Notes: generated by a model from the sequence alone, not told the origin. DNA of 49,339 nt from JAWODU01 sp046483125 (GCA_046483125.1 JAWODU010000039.1:1-49339); one strand, 5' to 3'; numbered from the stretch's first letter, positions 9,057 through 17,228 are shown. Numbers and translations: made by a program.

Positions 9057-9890
9057 ATGGGTGGGTACTTCACTCTTATTGCCGCTCCGCCGACTTCTTT
9101 TCGCGAGGACGGCGCGCTGGACTGCTCCGCCATCGCGCCGCTGGAGGAGCATCTCGCGGCCGCTGGCGTTGACGGTGTTTTTGTTAACGGCACTACGGGC
9201 GAAGGCATGTTGTTAACACCCGAGGAGCGCAGGGAAACGGCCGAAGAATGGAGGCGCGTACTGCCCGAAGGTATGCGTTTCTTCGTCCATGTTGGTTACG
9301 CGGCTCTCGGAACCGCGCGGGGACTGGCCGCGCATGCCCTCGATACCGGCGCAGACGCAGTGGCGGCTATTCTGCCCCCGGACATTGAAAGCAACAACAT
9401 CGATGAGGCGGCCGCCTGGTGCGCGGGGGTCGCGTCCGCTGTTCCCGGTCTTCCCTTTTACCTTTATTATATGCCGGAACGGAACAACGTGTATCTGAAC
9501 GTGGCGCGGTTTCTTGAACGCGCCGGATCCCGTATACCGTCACTCGCGGGAGTTAAATTCACTTTCGGCGATCTTGATGACTACTCCGGGGCTCTTCAGG
9601 TCGGAGGCGGAAAATATGAGGTTTTCTGGGGACGGGATGAGAAACTCCTCGACGCGCTCAAAGTCGGAGCCCGCGGAGCCGTGGGTTCGACTTACAGCAT
9701 TGCCGCTCCGCTCTACCGGGAGCTGATTGCCGCTTACAGCCGCCGTGACATGAAAACGGCGGAATCACTGCAGGAAAAGGCTGTGGAGATGATTGGACAG
9801 ATGTTAGCCGAGGGGAGTATTTTTGCCGGGATAAAGTCCAGGCTCCGCGAACAGGGAATTCCCATCCTCCCGAAGGTACGCTCAGAGTGA
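9057..9890 (+). CDS. N-acetylneuraminate lyase / dihydrodipicolinate synthase family aldolase
   Basis: 277 residues from the ATG at 9057, preceded by GAGAAAGGA at a good spacing. The frame is open to 9021 but the upstream codons look non-coding. It is a class I aldolase TIM barrel: NGTTGEG substrate-carboxylate loop near residues 42-48, catalytic Tyr in YYMPERN (about 138) and Schiff-base Lys167 in GVKFTFGDLDDY. The GTTGEG and VKFTFGDL wording is closer to sialic-acid lyases than to DapA. It would cleave a 2-keto-3-deoxy sugar acid (possibly Neu5Ac) to pyruvate plus an aldose in the cytoplasm. The following gene is an Asp-box propeller protein, which fits sialate or keto-sugar catabolism. The exact substrate cannot be read from sequence. 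Confidence 0.85.
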   Translation: MGGYFTLIAAPPTSFREDGALDCSAIAPLEEHLAAAGVDGVFVNGTTGEGMLLTPEERRETAEEWRRVLPEGMRFFVHVGYAALGTARGLAAHALDTGADAVAAILPPDIESNNIDEAAAWCAGVASAVPGLPFYLYYMPERNNVYLNVARFLERAGSRIPSLAGVKFTFGDLDDYSGALQVGGGKYEVFWGRDEKLLDALKVGARGAVGSTYSIAAPLYRELIAAYSRRDMKTAESLQEKAVEMIGQMLAEGSIFAGIKSRLREQGIPILPKVRSE

Positions 9891-9937
9891 CCGGCGGCCG
9901 TATTGCGACAGATTAACACTTATGACGGATTATTGAC

Positions 9938-11242
9938 ATGAAACAGGACAAACGGGCAATAGCCAGCCTGGCGGATGACTTCACAACAGTGTATGAATCG
10001 CCGGACCCGGAAAACCTGTACCCCTACAGTCCGGGTATCGCGCGGCTCGAAAGCGGGCGCCTCATAGCGACTATGGATCTCGGCGGGCCGGGCGTAAGGC
10101 AACTGCCGGGGCGCAAATGGAAGCATTCTCAGAGAGACGCCGTGTGGCAGGGCCGGGTTTACACTTCGGACGACAAAGGACAAACCTGGAAATATCGGGC
10201 CGATTTCCCGTTCATGCACGCGCGTCCGTTCGTCGCCGGAAACAGTCTCTACGTTCTGGGCCACGCGGGCGATCTCACCGTGATGAGATCCGGCGACGGC
10301 GGCGAAACGTGGTCTGAACCGGCACAACTTACGGAAGGTCAATTCTGGCACCAGGCTCCATGTAACGTCCTTTACGCCAACGGATGCGTTTATCTGGTTA
10401 TGGAAAGGCGCGTTACCTTTGACGTGAAAACCTGGTACGTTGGCGAGTGCGCGCCGGTTCTCATGCGCGGGCGCATCGGCGCTGACCTCACGAAGCGCGA
10501 GAACTGGACATTCGCGTCCGAACTAAGTTTCCGCGATGTTGTTCCGAAGGCCGAAACCGATCCCGATCTCGATTACTTCGGCGTTCCGTTTTATAATGCG
10601 CCTTATCCGAAAGGCTTCAACGTCGCGCCTGGCCGGAACTGCGCGCCGATCGGATGGCTTGAAACCAATGTGGTGCAGTTCACCGATTCGAAGCATATAT
10701 GGTGCGACCCGACGGGCAGGACTTATCACCTCTGGATGCGGGCCCATACGGGCGGAACCGGCTACGCCTGTATAGCCAGGGTCTGCGAACAGGGCGAAAA
10801 GCCCGGGACGGGCGAAATGATTACCACGCTCGAGGAGGCGCCTTCCGGCAGGAAGATGCTCTACGTTCCGTGTCCCGGCGGACAGTTGAAGTTCCACGTC
10901 CTTTACGACCGGACCACAAAGCTGTACTGGCTTCTGTCCACCCAGGCCACCGACAGCATGATCCGGCCCGGGGCCATGCCGGCGGACCGGTACAACCTTC
11001 CGAACAACGAGCGCCGCCGCCTCCATCTCCATTTCTCAAGGAACATGATCGACTGGTGCTTTGCGGGGCTGGTTGCGGCCGGACCCGTGGAAAAGGCCTC
11101 GCGCCATTATGCTTCCATGGACTTCGACGGCGAGGACCTTGTGATACTGAGCCGCTCAGGCACCGAACGGGCGAAGAACCCCCACGACGTGAACCTTATC
11201 ACTTTTCATCGCTTTACCGATTTCCGAAGCCTGGCGTACTGA
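9938..11242 (+). CDS. Asp-box (BNR) beta-propeller protein, sialidase-superfamily-like
   Basis: 434 residues with no signal peptide. Two clear Asp boxes are visible, SDDKGQTW (about residue 75) and SGDGGETW (about 120), with further blade-like strands to the end. The N-terminal strand reads YSPGIARLESGRLIATMD, which sits where GH33 sialidases carry the arginine-containing RIP motif, but RIP itself is absent. A canonical sialidase mechanism is therefore not supported. It could be an unclassified glycosidase or epimerase of the six-bladed propeller class. It lies 47 nt after the neuraminate-lyase-like gene on the same strand and converges with the Gfo/Idh gene, with a single base between stop codons. 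Confidence 0.7.
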   Translation: MKQDKRAIASLADDFTTVYESPDPENLYPYSPGIARLESGRLIATMDLGGPGVRQLPGRKWKHSQRDAVWQGRVYTSDDKGQTWKYRADFPFMHARPFVAGNSLYVLGHAGDLTVMRSGDGGETWSEPAQLTEGQFWHQAPCNVLYANGCVYLVMERRVTFDVKTWYVGECAPVLMRGRIGADLTKRENWTFASELSFRDVVPKAETDPDLDYFGVPFYNAPYPKGFNVAPGRNCAPIGWLETNVVQFTDSKHIWCDPTGRTYHLWMRAHTGGTGYACIARVCEQGEKPGTGEMITTLEEAPSGRKMLYVPCPGGQLKFHVLYDRTTKLYWLLSTQATDSMIRPGAMPADRYNLPNNERRRLHLHFSRNMIDWCFAGLVAAGPVEKASRHYASMDFDGEDLVILSRSGTERAKNPHDVNLITFHRFTDFRSLAY

Positions 11243-11243
11243 G

Positions 11244-12275
11244 TCAGACGTGTTTTACAGGGAGCGATTTCCCCTCGCGGGCCGACTTACCCGCCAGGTC
11301 GAGGACATGTATGGGCCGTGTGGCGTATTCCGGGGTGATAATGAGATCTTCCCTGCCCGTGAGGTAAGCGGCAACGTTATCGTAGAATTTCTGCCACTGC
11401 GCGGGCGGGTTCTTACCTTCGGTGACCAACGTTTCGTTTCCGCGGCTTGAAACCACGCGGTAACTCTGGTGCGGGGAGAAAGAAACGGTACCCTCGGTGC
11501 ACATGACCTTCATGACGAACGGTTCTGGATCGCAGTCGATGTTCGTCATTCGCAGTGAGTAAATACCGCCTTTGCGGAAACGTACTACGGCCATGGCCTC
11601 GTCTTCCACGGTGTCGTCTTTCCACGGGCCTTCTTTGTTCCAGTGGCCGGACCGGCTCCAGCCGAATACCTGTGTCATTTCGTCGTCGAGAAGCTGAAGA
11701 GCGTATTCGGTGAGGTGCACGCCCCAGTCGTATAGAATCCCGCCTGAAATACTGCGGCTCGAGCGCCACGCTTCGCCGGGAGCTTTCTGTTTGCCCATGC
11801 GGGCTTCCACCCGCACGACTTCCCCGAGGCGTTTTTCGTCTCTTATCACGGACAGCGCTTTCATGATGCCGCCGTCCCAGTGGCGGTTGTGGTAAACGGT
11901 GAGCATGAGATCGCGCGACCGGGCTTCGTCGATCATCTCCTCGCATTCCTCCGTGGTAAGCGCCATGGGCTTTTCACAGCACACGTGTTTGCCCGCGGCG
12001 AGACACTTCAGAGCAATTTCGGAATGGGTTTTGTGAGGAGTGTTTACGGCAATCAGATTTACGTCTGAATCAAGAAGTTCTTCCAGCGAGGCGCAGGCTG
12101 CAATTCCGGGGAAATCTTCCCGCGCGGCCCTGCGGCGTTCTTCGCTGAGATCGGCAATGGCCGAGACGGTCATGCCGGCTTCTTTCATCTGGTGAAAGTG
12201 ATGCCTGGTTATTCTTCCCGCACCGTAACCCACGGCCGCCGTACGAATCTCCGCGGCATTATCAAATTTCCGCAT
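11244..12275 (-). CDS. Gfo/Idh/MocA family NAD(P)-dependent sugar oxidoreductase
   Basis: 343 residues. N-terminal Rossmann fold with a glycine-rich GYGAGRITRHHF turn (residues 16-27), the family signature EKP (101-103, in HVCCEKPMALT), and a C-terminal Gfo/Idh domain with HWDGG and DWGVHLTEYALQLL. It probably oxidises or epimerises a free or activated sugar in the cytoplasm. The ATG at 12275 is supported by an AAAGGAG ribosome site 8 nt upstream. Its leader is the shared palindromic module described at 12276-12595, so its regulation probably matches that of the SGNH hydrolase at 41396. The substrate is unknown. Confidence 0.92.
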   Translation of the reverse strand: MRKFDNAAEIRTAAVGYGAGRITRHHFHQMKEAGMTVSAIADLSEERRRAAREDFPGIAACASLEELLDSDVNLIAVNTPHKTHSEIALKCLAAGKHVCCEKPMALTTEECEEMIDEARSRDLMLTVYHNRHWDGGIMKALSVIRDEKRLGEVVRVEARMGKQKAPGEAWRSSRSISGGILYDWGVHLTEYALQLLDDEMTQVFGWSRSGHWNKEGPWKDDTVEDEAMAVVRFRKGGIYSLRMTNIDCDPEPFVMKVMCTEGTVSFSPHQSYRVVSSRGNETLVTEGKNPPAQWQKFYDNVAAYLTGREDLIITPEYATRPIHVLDLAGKSAREGKSLPVKHV

Positions 12276-12595
12276 TTCAGGGCTCCTTTCCGTTGACCGA
12301 GTTCTGTCAAAGCTGACAGCACGTTTATCTGTGTAACTGTCCTTTTTTTCAGGTCATTAGCCGTTTTTCGACTCTCTCCCCTTTTCCCAATACACTTAAA
12401 CGCTTTCTTAACCGCCACCCTTGCCGCCGCGGCGGACGCACACCCTTAACCGACCTGCTTACTCGTCATGTGCCAGCCGTTGCAACAGAGTCGTTTAAGC
12501 GTATACGTCCGCCACGGCGGAAAGGGTAGCGGTTAAGTGTGCGATTAAGCGTTCCAACTCGTCCTACATCCGTTTTTCATGGAACTTTTGACACT
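12276..12595 (-). promoter_or_regulatory. Shared palindromic upstream module, copy A (upstream of Gfo/Idh)
   Basis: Read on the minus strand towards the Gfo/Idh start, it contains: a distal block of about 53 nt (12541-12595), a long imperfect inverted repeat with 48-nt arms (12407-12454 and 12490-12537) around a 35-nt loop, and a proximal block with a 16-bp palindrome (12304-12319). The distal block, the outer arm ends and the proximal block recur at 41171-41395 in front of another gene. Each arm also holds its own GC-rich palindrome (CCGCCGCGGCGG type) flanked by CTTAA/TTAAG. It could be an operator array, a structured leader RNA, or a palindromic repeat element co-opted as a promoter. The remaining 12596-12645 shows nothing distinct. 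Confidence 0.7.
12304..12319. promoter_or_regulatory. 16-bp operator-like palindrome CTGTCAAAGCTGACAG
   Basis: A perfect 6-bp inverted repeat (CTGTCA/TGACAG) with a 4-nt spacer. It lies 28 nt before the Gfo/Idh start codon. The identical 16 bases occur at 41353-41368, 27 nt before the SGNH hydrolase start. Identity of both sequence and spacing suggests a binding site for a common regulator; the regulator is not in this window. Confidence 0.65.
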
Positions 12596-12645
12596 TCCAT
12601 CGACCGGCAGAATACCCCTCATGTCCACGAGGCGGCACTTGCCTG

Positions 12646-15600
12646 ATGCCTGTTGATCAAGGTACTGTATTCTACGTGAGTATACGGGTCCAGTGTTTTG
12701 AACGGTTTGCGGGCCGGCGGCCGCCGGGAATCGCCGCGTTTGCCGCGTTGACTGCAGGAATGCTCTTTTTTGCGGCTCCGGCCCGGGGCCAGACCGTGTT
12801 CGTAGAGAGGTTCGACAGTTCCCGCATGCCCGAACGCTGGAAGATGGATTCCGACATGGACCCGCCCGGCCTGCGCTGGTACGGGCCCGGCGAGAAGCCG
12901 GGGTTTCACTTCAGGGCCGAAGCCACCAGGCCGTACATCAAGACCCATGATTATGCCTGGGCGAACTGGAATGTGGGCACCAACGCCTTCGAGTTTTCCT
13001 GGACGGTCCTGATGAACCGCGGTTTGCGCCAGAAGTGGTTCTACCCCGGATCAGCCGTCGCGTTAAGCTCGGGGAAGCCCGGAGAGATGAAAGAAGGCGA
13101 CATTGCCGTCGGTATCGGTCTTCACATGGGCGGCATGACCGCCGCAGTCCGCAGGGGCGGATTCTACGACCTGGTCACCGAGGGCCGCGGAGCTTACGCG
13201 AACTTCAAAGACAGCGTTGTGTCCGGAGGGTTAATAGACCGGAGCGGCGGCAATATCGCCAGCGCAGACTGGCCCGCGAAATACCTCGATAAAGGCCGGA
13301 TTGAATTCAGAATCCGGCGGGACGAAGAAAACACAATCACGTTTTCAATCCTCTGGCCGGACCTTCCCGGCAACCGCGGCACGCCGTACTGGACCGGTTC
13401 GTGGACCATGACCGAAGAAATCGCGAAAATGCCTCTGCGTTACGTAGTCGTTAAGCGCGTGCCGGTTGAAAAGGTGCACGTCAACTATCCCGGTTTCATC
13501 ATGCAGGGAGTTGTGCAGAACATACAGGGCCGGCTGTCAAGGGCTCAGCTTTCTCCGGTTGTAACCGGGTTCAGCCGTGGAGAACCGGTTCTGCGCAAGG
13601 GCGTCGAGATCCTGCTTCATGGCGCCAATTTCCGCGAGGGACTGCAGGTAAAAATAGGTCCGGAAAAAGCGTCCAGTGTCAGTGTCAATTCGCCGGAAGA
13701 AGTCACGTGCAGACTCCCTGACCTGCCCGGGGGGAAGCGTTACGCGGTGAGTGTCACGGGACCCGAAGGCCTTACCGCGGATCTCAAAGACAGTTTGCCT
13801 TACGGACGCATGATCGAACGCGTCGAGCCGAGGGAAGTGCTTCCGGGGGGCGGGATTGCGGCGCTTGCCGGAGCGGGATTCGAAAAGACTTCCGTGTTCT
13901 CCTTCGGGGGAAACGAAGCTGAAATTATCGAAGTGGAAAGCCCCGAGCGCGTCCGCGTGAAAGTTCCGCCCGGGGAAACGGGCCGGGCGGGCGTCTCGGC
14001 GCGTACGGGAACGGCAACTTTCACCGGAAAGCCCCTGTTCGGTTACGCGCCTCATCCATATCTTTTTTTTCACGCCGAAGACATTCCTGGCATCCGCGGG
14101 AAGTTCAACGCTGAAATGTTCCGGCATTACCGCAGGAGAGTGCTGGATCAGGCGGAAGCCGTTATGAAAAAAGAGCCCAAAGGCGGTCTGCAGGCCTCGA
14201 CCATGGCCCTGGCATACGCTTTCACGGGGAAGGAAGAATACAGGGAGAGGGCGGTTGAAGAAATCCGGAAGGGTAAACTGAAGGTTGAGTACAGCGATTT
14301 CAATATGATGGGCGTTTCCGGAATGGCCATCGCCTACGATGTGCTTTTCAGGGAACTGGCGCCCGCCGACCGTGCGGGACTGCAGGAATACCTTCAGCGG
14401 ATGGTTGAGGGTTATCTCAGAGACGCGCGCGGGTCGTGGTTCCTGGGCGGACATTTCAATTTCAGCAACACCGTTCCCGTCGGCAACTGCGGCGGCATGC
14501 TGGCGGGCCTGGCGCTGATGCACAGCACTCCCGCCGCTGAAAGGGCGGTCGAGGCGGCCGCCGGGAAAGCGCGGGTTTACCCCGACCAGTGCATATCGCC
14601 TGACGGAGGCTGTCGCGAAGGGGTGCAGTACTGGGATTACGGATGCAGTTTTCACCTGATCCTCGCACACGCGCTTCAGCATGCCACAGGAGACGATCGC
14701 GGACTGCTGGACCATCCGCACCTGGAACGGAACGTCAACTTCATTCGTACACAGCTTGGCGGCCACGGCGGGCTGTTTGCTTTCTGCGACACGCGTGAGC
14801 CGTGGCTGGACGGTTTCGCCATCTGCGCGGACCTCGGCAGTCGCTATCGCCAGCCGCTGATGCTGTGGGTGGCCGACCTGGCCGCAAGAGGCGGAGAAAA
14901 GACCCGGGCACGCGACAGCTGGGCGGCGTTCGCGTTTCTGTGGCGGAGCCGGGAACCCGCCCCGGACAGATTCCCCGGCGTTCCCACGCTGGCGTGGCTC
15001 AAGGACATGCACTGGGGAGCGATGCGGTCGGACGGTTCCTTCAGCCCGAAGCTGGTTGTCGGTACGAAAGGCAGTCAGGGAAGACTCACCCATCACAAGC
15101 AGAATGATCCCGGCAGTTTCGTGCTTCACGCCAACGGCGAGGCCTACCTCGTGGATCCCGGCTACTACGAGGGCAAGGCCACGGACCATACACTGCCTCT
15201 TATCGACGGAAAAGAACCCGGTGTCAGCGGTTCAAGCATCTTCGAGGCATGGGAAAACGGTCCCTGGCGGACAATGACACTCGAATCAACGGAAGCGTAC
15301 GGAAAAATTGCGGAGCGGGTGCGCCGGATCATTGTAATGCACGGCGAAGACAGCGTGACGGTACTTGACGACGTTGCTCCGGTCGGCACGTCCCCCGGCG
15401 ATGTTACGGCGCAGTACCAGACGGGCTGGAAGCCGCACCTCGACGAATCCGCTCCCGGGGTCATGACGCTGACCGGCCTGAACGGAAAAATCGTGCTACG
15501 CTGTTTCGGCCCGGCTATAAAGCTCGGCGCGAGGGACCGTGAATTCAGGAGCGGGTGGCACTGGAAGAAAATTTCCAAAGACGGTCCCGGCAACTGGCAC

Positions 15601-15795
15601 ACGGTTTCGGGAACATATCCGGCAGACACTTCCCGCCCCCTCGTAACGGTTATTCAGCCCGCGGCAGAGGATGAGCCTTTCCCCGAGCCGCCGAAGTGTT
15701 TCTACGGCAACGAACAACTGGAAGTGAAATTTCCCGGCGGGACGGCCGTACGATTCATGCAGAAGCACGACGGCTGGCAGTTCATCCGCCCGTGA
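12646..15795 (+). CDS. Secreted heparinase II/III-type polysaccharide lyase with IPT/TIG-like domains
   Basis: 1,049 residues. The N-terminus (about 1-49) is a long leader with hydrophobic core IAAFAALTAGMLFFAA and an ARG-Q cleavage-like site; a GTG at 12676 is an alternative start. Residues about 50-300 form a concanavalin-like sandwich. Residues 305-465 are two IPT/TIG-like Ig folds (SPVVTGFSRGEPVLRKG... and ...IERVEPREVLPGGG). From HPYLFF on (about 470) comes an (alpha/alpha)6 toroid, then a beta-sandwich with LTHHKQNDPGSFVLHANGE (His816/His817) and DPGYYEGKATDH, characteristic of heparinase II/III-like lyases (PL12/15/17/21 type). It would cleave uronate-containing glycans outside the cytoplasmic membrane by beta-elimination. 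It diverges from the Gfo/Idh gene across module A. The PL family number is not certain. Confidence 0.85.
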   Translation: MPVDQGTVFYVSIRVQCFERFAGRRPPGIAAFAALTAGMLFFAAPARGQTVFVERFDSSRMPERWKMDSDMDPPGLRWYGPGEKPGFHFRAEATRPYIKTHDYAWANWNVGTNAFEFSWTVLMNRGLRQKWFYPGSAVALSSGKPGEMKEGDIAVGIGLHMGGMTAAVRRGGFYDLVTEGRGAYANFKDSVVSGGLIDRSGGNIASADWPAKYLDKGRIEFRIRRDEENTITFSILWPDLPGNRGTPYWTGSWTMTEEIAKMPLRYVVVKRVPVEKVHVNYPGFIMQGVVQNIQGRLSRAQLSPVVTGFSRGEPVLRKGVEILLHGANFREGLQVKIGPEKASSVSVNSPEEVTCRLPDLPGGKRYAVSVTGPEGLTADLKDSLPYGRMIERVEPREVLPGGGIAALAGAGFEKTSVFSFGGNEAEIIEVESPERVRVKVPPGETGRAGVSARTGTATFTGKPLFGYAPHPYLFFHAEDIPGIRGKFNAEMFRHYRRRVLDQAEAVMKKEPKGGLQASTMALAYAFTGKEEYRERAVEEIRKGKLKVEYSDFNMMGVSGMAIAYDVLFRELAPADRAGLQEYLQRMVEGYLRDARGSWFLGGHFNFSNTVPVGNCGGMLAGLALMHSTPAAERAVEAAAGKARVYPDQCISPDGGCREGVQYWDYGCSFHLILAHALQHATGDDRGLLDHPHLERNVNFIRTQLGGHGGLFAFCDTREPWLDGFAICADLGSRYRQPLMLWVADLAARGGEKTRARDSWAAFAFLWRSREPAPDRFPGVPTLAWLKDMHWGAMRSDGSFSPKLVVGTKGSQGRLTHHKQNDPGSFVLHANGEAYLVDPGYYEGKATDHTLPLIDGKEPGVSGSSIFEAWENGPWRTMTLESTEAYGKIAERVRRIIVMHGEDSVTVLDDVAPVGTSPGDVTAQYQTGWKPHLDESAPGVMTLTGLNGKIVLRCFGPAIKLGARDREFRSGWHWKKISKDGPGNWHTVSGTYPADTSRPLVTVIQPAAEDEPFPEPPKCFYGNEQLEVKFPGGTAVRFMQKHDGWQFIRP

Positions 15796-15799
15796 GAAG

Positions 15800-16075
15800 T
15801 CAGGTTTCCGCAAGCGGAAGCCACGTGTTGAAGCGCGAAGCCGGTGTCCACGTATTTCCGGCGGAGGCGAAGTCGCAGAGTCGGGCCCGGAAGTTCTTTC
15901 CTCGGTATTCATACGCCGCGCGCACTCCGTCAGGCGTCGTTACGGGTACCAGATGACCTTCAGTTTCGGTGAGCGGCAAAGGCTCGAAGATATCGGCGCC
16001 GGGCTCCAGCCGGCCGTTACAGCGAAAATCGCCCGGGGGGGAGGGGAACCAGTGAAACGTGGTTTTCAGAAGGCT
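15800..16075 (-). pseudogene. 3' remnant of an unidentified minus-strand gene
   Basis: An open frame of 91 codons without a start, ending in TGA at 15800 and bounded upstream by an in-frame stop at 16076. The translation reads like a genuine protein C-terminus: FHWFPSPPGDFRC, then EPLPLTETEGHLVPV, then AAYEYRGKNFRARLCDF and FNTWLPLAET. Codon use is like the neighbours. No start codon or ribosome site is present, so I read it as the surviving tail of a deleted gene. The parent family is not recognised. Confidence 0.45.
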
Positions 16076-16239
16076 TCATAACGGTTCGTTTACTCTAATC
16101 GGGAAAAACTGCCGCGAGAAGAGCGAAAATCACTGGAAACAGAAAAGACCGCTTTATCAGAATAAAAATGCAGATACTATGCTGTGGAGCCGGATCTGCC
16201 TCGTGATACGATAGATTCAGAGGTCTTAGCAAACCGCCG

Positions 16240-16317
16240 CCCCCTGAAGCGGGGGTTCCTGAAAAGTCAATGTTTACAGGGCTTTTGTGAGAGTGGTCAA
16301 CGGCAAGGCCGTTGACC
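16240..16317. other. Two hairpins in gene-poor scrap region
   Basis: CCCCC (16240-16244) pairs with GGGGG (16251-16255), and GGTCAACGGC (16295-16304) pairs with GCCGTTGACC (16308-16317) across an AAG loop. The second hairpin lies inside the open frame described at 16263-16466, so one of the two readings may be coincidental. 16076-16239 shows nothing I can name. Confidence 0.35.
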
Positions 16318-16466
16318 CCAATCCCGACGGCGGGCACACCTACGGCGGTATTGCCGACCTGGCCGCGCGCGAACTCCGCGTCTGCTACGGCGGCGCCGAT
16401 ACCGTCATCGCTCTCGCCAGCGGCGACCTGGACGAGATTGTTGAGGCCTGCCTGGCTGGTTCATAA
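16263..16466 (+). pseudogene. Possible remnant open frame
   Basis: An open frame from 16263 to a TAA at 16464-16466, with a possible GTG start at 16287 but no ribosome site. The translation contains VVNGKAVDPNPDGGHTYGG and ADTVIALASGDLDEIVEACL, which look protein-like and GC-rich at third positions. It could be the 3' end of a lost gene. No family was recognised. Confidence 0.25.
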
Positions 16467-16513
16467 GAAAAGGCGGCTACGCCTGCGCGGGCCGGAGATA
16501 CAGGTTTCTTCGA

Positions 16514-16542
16514 TTGATGCGTCGGGCGCAATCCGGTATGCT
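16514..16542 (+). promoter_or_regulatory. Sigma70-like promoter for the small-protein/nucleotidyltransferase pair
   Basis: TTGATG (16514-16519), a 17-nt spacer, and TATGCT (16537-16542). The ATG at 16549 lies 7 nt after the -10 box, so the transcript would start at or within a base or two of the start codon. No ribosome site precedes that ATG, consistent with leaderless translation. Confidence 0.45.
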
Positions 16543-16548
16543 GTTGTC

Positions 16549-16749
16549 ATGATGAGTGAGGCTTCCGAAAAGTACAAAGCGATGGTGCAGCGGGCCGCCC
16601 GGCGGCGGGATCGCATGGTAACCAACGTTGCCGAGAACTACGAACAGGATGAGCGGTGGGACCTGGAATTCTGGCAGAAGGCCGGACCCGAAGGGAGGTT
16701 GTCCGCCTTGGTCGCCATTCGTGAAGACATGGAAAAGGTCGGGAAGTGA
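16549..16749 (+). CDS. Small protein, putative antitoxin-like partner of the nucleotidyltransferase
   Basis: 66 residues: MMSEASEKYKAMVQRAARRRDRM, then a VAENYEQDERWDLEFWQ segment, then GRLSALVAIREDMEKV. The frame is open further upstream but those codons look like noise. The ATG at 16549 (or 16552) is chosen because the homologous-looking protein begins there and because of the promoter just upstream. Its stop overlaps the GTG start of the next gene (GTGA). The Trp-Asp-Leu-x-Phe-Trp and RLSALVAIRE wording is typical, as I recall, of small proteins encoded beside AbiEii/DUF6036-like nucleotidyltransferases. The TA role is inferred. Confidence 0.65.
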   Translation: MMSEASEKYKAMVQRAARRRDRMVTNVAENYEQDERWDLEFWQKAGPEGRLSALVAIREDMEKVGK

Positions 16750-17198
16750 GAACGGTTGTCGATTTTGAGGATATGCTCGTGCTTCTCGAGAAGCACAAAG
16801 TGCGATATCTGATCGTTGGCGGCCTGGCCTTTATTTATCACGCGAAGCCGCGCTATACCAAGGATATCGATATCTGGATCGAGGCAAGTGTCGACAATGT
16901 GGAGAAGGGAAATGGAGCACTTACCGAGTTCGGCAGTCCGACGTTGATGGATCCCGCGAAGCCGAACGAGATTGTCCAGATTGGCGTCGAACCCAGCAGA
17001 ATCGACATGATCCGTTCGATAGAAGGTGTGGACTTCGATACGGCGTGGTCGCGTAGAGAGAGGGCGACATATGGCGGTGTCGAGACCAACTGGATAGACC
17101 TTGACAGCCTGCTGGCGGTCAAGTCTCTCATCGACAAGCCCAAACACCGGGAAGACGCGCGTGTTTTGCTCGAAATCAAGAAGATACGAGAAAGCTAA
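16746..17198 (+). CDS. DUF6036/AbiEii-like nucleotidyltransferase
   Basis: 150 residues starting at a GTG that overlaps the previous stop. The nucleotidyltransferase core is clear: VGGLAFIYHAKPRYTKDIDIWIE, with Gly25-Gly26 and the metal-binding Asp40-x-Asp42, and a likely third acid in RIDMIRS. The C-terminal helix contains LLAVKSLIDKPKHREDARVLLEI, the Lys...Lys-x-Arg-x-Asp segment that follows the core in this family. It probably transfers a nucleotide to a protein or RNA and is the enzymatic half of a TA-like pair. Two hairpins follow its stop codon. Confidence 0.78.
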   Translation: MRTVVDFEDMLVLLEKHKVRYLIVGGLAFIYHAKPRYTKDIDIWIEASVDNVEKGNGALTEFGSPTLMDPAKPNEIVQIGVEPSRIDMIRSIEGVDFDTAWSRRERATYGGVETNWIDLDSLLAVKSLIDKPKHREDARVLLEIKKIRES

Positions 17199-17228
17199 GC
17201 TTTCTCACCTGCGGGACAAGCCCGCAGG
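17188..17228 (+). terminator. Tandem hairpins after the nucleotidyltransferase gene
   Basis: GAGAAAGCT (17188-17196) pairs with AGCTTTCTC (17198-17206), spanning the stop codon. Immediately downstream CCTGCGGG (17208-17215) pairs with CCCGCAGG (17221-17228) over a 5-nt loop. No strong T-run follows, so factor-assisted termination or mRNA end protection is as likely as intrinsic termination. Confidence 0.5.

Noticed and set aside
12209..12418. 69-codon minus-strand open frame across the module A leader
   Set aside because: Crosses the Gfo/Idh start and the 16-bp palindrome; no ribosome site, and the equivalent frame is not kept in module B.
13537..15189. 550-codon minus-strand open frame
   Set aside because: Shadow of the heparinase II/III-like gene; no recognisable domain.
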